Origin: Aquatica leii
Taxonomy: Eukaryota > Arthropoda > Insecta > Coleoptera > Lampyridae
DNA: 64,000 nucleotides
Direction: 5' to 3'
NCBI GenBank assembly: GCA_035610365.1
Contig: CM069432.1
Span: 179,537,027-179,601,026, forward strand
The position numbers and the translations under genes were made by a program. Shown piece by piece: positions 60,230 through 64,000 of this stretch. How positions within the stretch are numbered: position 1 is the stretch's first letter; the number at the start of each line of letters is the position of its first letter. Below the pieces are notes generated by a model. That model made no database searches. It was not told the DNA's origin and saw only the letters and a list, made by a program, of their open reading frames with translations.

Positions 60230-63100
60230 AAATTAGTTTTTTTCTGAATTTTTTGTAGCTTCGTGAATGAATCGATCAATGTGAAATTTTGAGAATTCAT
60301 TACGTTTGTCTTGAGGTACAAGGAAACATTTTTTATTTTAATGTTTATGACAAAATGGCGGATCAGCAGTGCACGGAAGAAAGTTTTTTAGGCGTACCAC
60401 GGCTAGCAGCACAAGTCTCCAATGAACATATCTGAAACAAAAAATTTTTAATAATGATCTACATGCGTATAGCTACAGAAGTACACATGGATATTCAGAA
60501 ATATTGATTTTTGCAAGTTTGGGAGCACTTTGAAAAGAAAAGTCGATTTCTCGACTAACAAATCGGTCTCTATTTATCTATAAAAATTGTAATTTTCAAT
60601 CAAACTCAAAAATTGCACTTCTGTAAATAATCTATCTGAGAAGGCACAGTCAAAATTTCAAGTCAATCGGATAAAAATTACTCGAGTTTAGTGCTAGCCG
60701 TTTTTGAAAACATGATTTCGGAATTCGGATTTCGGAGTTTCACAATGTGTTTACTACACAGGCGATATATTTTCAATATTTGCTTCAAACTACCATTCGA
60801 TCTGTACCTTATTTAAAAACTATATAACGTACCTTCGTACCGTCGGTAGTAAAAAGAACAAAACTCAATTTGTCATTTAGAAGCGCTCGGACTTGCTTCG
60901 AAAATTCGTCTTTTACTAGCACTTAATTTTTTTTTTCAACAATGGATAATGTCAGATATTATTCTTGACATGTGTTTACGTCCATTTACTTTGATTTTTT
61001 AAAATGTCAGACTAAATATCCTTTCAGAAATGTTCTGTTCGTATTTATAGCTTTTACCCTTTTGTACCTTTTTTCGTTGGACCGTGTTTTCTTTTCCATT
61101 TCGTATTGAGCTTTGTGCACTAGGTTTCTTTACTTCCTTTTTACCATTTCTTTTTTTCCAGTTAGCTTATTATTTGGAATACGATTATTGTCACCGTTAT
61201 TGTTAATAGTTATGCTGTCGTTTTGTATTTCGGTACCTTCATGTTTCAAATTGTAATAAAAAGAGTGATACATTTTTTTATTTGGTTTTTAACACACAGC
61301 TCTACCAATCCTTCGTATTTCTTAGTTTGTATTTCTTGATACAGTTGGTTTAAAGGTAAATCGTGTTTCATCAATTTTTTGGATGGAATAACCTTTTTGA
61401 ATGTATCCTGGCTGTAGTTACTTTTGTAGTAAAACACAAAAGGTTCATCACGTAAAACTTTTATAGTACTGATGTCATTCCAAACTACTTTATCTCCATC
61501 TGAACTCAACTAGAAATTAGTACGAATTTTGGATTAAAGCTGTTCTAAGATCGTAGAAATCCCCAAATCCTAATTCAGTGACTTGAAAGGGTTTACCAGT
61601 CTTCTTCGATTTTTTAATAATCGCTACCCACTGAACAGGAACATAAATAGACTCAGATTTTAACGCCTACTTTATCTGTTTTTTTAATTAAGAAATGCAT
61701 CAAGTCTTCCTCATTTTGTGTGTGTCCCACAGTTAAGAAATTAAGAGTAATAGATGGGGTACGCAATTTCAACACTGCATTCATAAGAACTGAAACCATA
61801 AATTTGTTTTTATTTTGCCCGGAACAGTTGTCGCAGTAGAAGATAACTGGTTTCTTCTGCCCCAATGTATCTAAATACATGTTAAGATTTCATTTACACC
61901 TCTGCTTCCTTCTCTTTCATACCAAGTGAAACAATGGCCTTTGGAATTGCTAATATCATAAATCGTTAGATTGTACGTTGCCAATTCCGATTTGTAGTAA
62001 AAACTATTTATTTCATCACAAGGTGTGGGTAAAACAGCCTCCAGATCAAAACATGCCAGAATCAGCTTGCCTTCAGAAGCTTCTTTTTATTGTTCTTTTT
62101 TTTGTCTTGATAACGTTTTTTTTCTTCTCATCTTTACTACTGTTTTTGAACCGTTCACAGAGACTACATCGGTCTTCTTTTTGGCGAGAAGAATAAAATA
62201 TTGAAATCATTATTAAAAATTCTAAAGTACATACAGTAATTCCCGTGTGGTTTGTTTTCTGTTTTGCAAGAGTCCACATAATCATGGTGAAGATCGGCCA
62301 CTGTCTTTCCCCCTTCTATGAATTCTCTTGATCTCTGGGTTCGAAGGTAATGCGACTCCATTCTAGGAATGCTGTTGATGTGTTTGACTATCCCTGTTTG
62401 AATTGCGTTATCTACTGTCCTGTGTTTGTTATGTTTTCCTCGTTTATCCTCTTCCAAAATCTCATCTTTAACTTTTTCCAATACTGCCCTCACACTTCTA
62501 TTTGATATACCAAAAGTAGTCAAAAAGAACTGTTTGCAGACTCTGTCATTTTCGCCATCTATTTTGAAATTATATGCATTATTTGGTTTCCTCCATTCAT
62601 CTGAACGTTGCTTCTTTGATTTAATTTCTTTCAGACAGTTCAGTAGATAATACCTTTGTTTTAACAATTTACTCAATTTGCAGTAATTATGAAACAAATA
62701 TTCCCTCTTATCTTTTCTTACTTTTACAGTGCAGTTTTAGATACATGCACATGTTCCGGAAATAATTCTTTCATTGACCTGATTATCTCTTGAATTTATG
62801 TAAGCTTCGCCTCAGATTTTTTTTTTCTTAAATTGTTTTATTTCCAGTTTCTCGAATCTAGTTTTCTCTTCTGTCCTTTATTTCGGATTTGGTCGCCCTC
62901 TTGAGTGGTATTTTCCGCACTCTTTTTCTGTTTTTACGCCTCAACAGTCACAGCAAGTCACCATTTTCTATCTGTTCAGAATTACCCAAAAAATTGTTCA
63001 TCTTCTGTTACCTGATTGGTTCGAAGAATTCTGTCAGATTCTTCATCAATATTTATTTTAGTTTGGGAGTTTTCTTCATACGATTCCTGTTACAATAATA
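60230..63100 (-). mobile_element. Sola-like DNA transposon relic
   Basis: A decayed transposase (61246-62850) is preceded on the left by a 0.9-kb non-coding block (60230-61150: ATGAATCGATCAATGTGAAA, then GACAAAATGGCGGATC). That block looks like the terminal region of elements of this type. The right terminus was not found. The name Sola is my best recollection of a family with this transposase signature and is not certain. Confidence 0.5.
61246..62850 (-). pseudogene. Sola-like DDE transposase, decayed
   Basis: From the N-terminal side: GEAYINSRDNQVNERI with a Cys pair (GTCACI) near 62750-62810; 62164-62697 with CKQFFLTTFGISNRSVRAVL and SHYLRTQRSREFIEGGKTVA, DLHHDYVDSC; ACFDLEAVLPTPCDE (first catalytic Asp) near 62060; STYN-type stretch LATYNLTIYDISNSKGHCF; then, after a stop and frame change near 61880, VIFYCDNCSGQNKNKF (second Asp) and VGHTQNEEDLMHFL (third acidic region) at 61653-61880; and a C-terminal piece at 61246-61509. 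All three catalytic regions can be seen, but several stops or frameshifts separate them. Confidence 0.6.
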
Positions 63101-63789
63101 ATTGGGCAATTGTTAGTAATTAGGAAAACATTAAACAAATTTTGAGCACTTTGAATGTTTACGTCTAAAGGTGGTTTATTGTCAGCTTCCCCATTTTTAC
63201 AGCACTCCCTACTGCTTTAATTTGTGATTTCAGGTAGTATTCTACTAAATATTATTGTCTATAATAAAAAGTAGATTACTCATTAAGTATATATTCTAAA
63301 CATGCTAATAGTAGTTATACACCAATACCTCGAACAATGATAGATAAACGAGGTTGTTAGGTATGAAAATAATATACCTTTAAAATAATAATAATAATAT
63401 CGGAAACATTATATACTTACAGGTTATATGCAAATTTTCTGTTTTTAAAATATTTCAGCCATGTTCAATTTGCCTTTCTGGTCTGCAATACAGTTACAAC
63501 ATAATTATAATACTATTCATGCAAGAATATTGTTAAATAAAAAACAGCGTTCTTTGTTTAACATTTTGCTCATATTATTGCTTTATGTGACTTGAAAAAT
63601 GGTACATTAATTTACAACTATATTGCAGCTAAAGTGTCTTCAAGTTTTATTTTGTCTAAACAGTTATATTTATTTTTACCACGAATTTACACGCCCAATC
63701 TGTTAAGCCACTGTTCCAGCAAAAACAAATTCAGAAATTGCTGTAGTACCAACAAATATCGTAAAATACTGATTTTGGATTTGTGACAT
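63101..63789. other. AT-rich spacer
   Basis: No supported gene. A short AAT-repeat tract lies near 63385. Confidence 0.35.
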
Positions 63790-64000
63790 TGTTCTCGCAA
63801 GCGTGCGATATCTCCGTATGTGCGATAAACGGAATGGCCTAGAAGTCTGTCGGTTTACTTGTCACAAGAACGTCATCAAATGGGAGAGAACCATTGTTTT
63901 CAATTTTCATGGTGAATTTGATATAAAGGTGTTGGTTGTTTAGACGATCAAGAAACCTAGACAATTTGAGACGACCGTGTGACTAACCAATAAAAGTGTC
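63790..64000 (-). pseudogene. Penelope-like reverse transcriptase fragment at the right edge
   Basis: The minus strand reads GRLKLSRFLDRLNNQHLYIK then FTMKIENNGSLPFDDVLVTS and KPTDF, the segment downstream of the RT active site in Penelope-like elements (pattern FLxxLNxxHxxIKFTxExE then SLPFLDVLVxR). It continues beyond 64000. It is a broken fossil, and its relation to the two Penelope terminal-repeat families elsewhere in the window is unknown. Confidence 0.65.

Noticed and set aside
1-64000. tRNA, rRNA, CRISPR, operon or bacterial-type signals
   Set aside because: None were seen. The content is eukaryotic, and the only tRNA-like strings are the retroelement primer-binding sites.

Overview
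The window is AT-rich eukaryotic DNA from an arthropod, most likely an insect with a large, transposon-loaded genome. The evidence is the set of element families present (BEL/Pao, Ty3/mag-like, Penelope-like, hAT, Tc1/mariner), spliceosomal introns with GTAAGT-type donors, and promoters with insect-style TATA and TCAGT initiator spacing. I cannot name the species. There are no bacterial features, no tRNA or rRNA genes and no CRISPR.

Host genes are sparse. The best host coding sequence is one exon at 58776-59013: a 5' UTR and the first 49 codons of an unidentified plus-strand protein, ending at a clean splice donor. About 34 kb upstream, at 24518-24920, a TATA box, an initiator and a non-coding exon with a GTAAGT donor could be that gene's first exon. 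A 66-nt exon-like block at 42456-42521 could lie between them. That linkage is inference. On the minus strand at 6588-6728 is a textbook heat-shock promoter (three HSE palindromes, TATA, initiator). It drives a short, apparently two-exon unit that encodes no recognisable heat-shock protein.

Most of the rest is mobile DNA. From left to right: the 5' end of a hAT transposon (1-1016); hAT-type ends at 1567 and 5760 enclosing a Tc1-like element with an intron-containing, decayed transposase (about 1699-4818); a mariner/IS630-type remnant (11238-12371); a hAT-type MITE with a perfect 8-bp target duplication (13966-14870); a young BEL/Pao retrotransposon fossil with near-identical LTRs and a 5-bp target duplication (15727-21745); a pogo/Tigger scrap (26560-26745); a 4.5-kb DNA transposon of a family I cannot name, with 8-bp target duplications, subterminal tandem arrays and a decayed DDE transposase (27260-31806), itself hit by a Penelope-like fragment; a GC-rich inverted-repeat MITE (35579-36550); a Penelope-like relic with 0.4-kb inverted arms around a GIY-YIG remnant (39209-40506); a hAT element with a perfect 8-bp duplication (43772-48916) carrying a mag-like Ty3/gypsy fossil; and a 1.65-kb hAT-type element (51283-52929) that carries a small two-exon SAM-domain gene. 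These are followed by a head-to-head Penelope terminal pair with a hammerhead-ribozyme motif (52968-53345), another hAT end (58089), a MITE (59905-60214), a Sola-like transposase relic (60230-63100) and a Penelope reverse-transcriptase fragment running off the right edge.

The most unusual item is the SAM-domain gene inside the hAT-type element. It has its own E-box/CCAAT upstream region and intact splice signals, and no transposase beside it. The second is the orphan heat-shock promoter.
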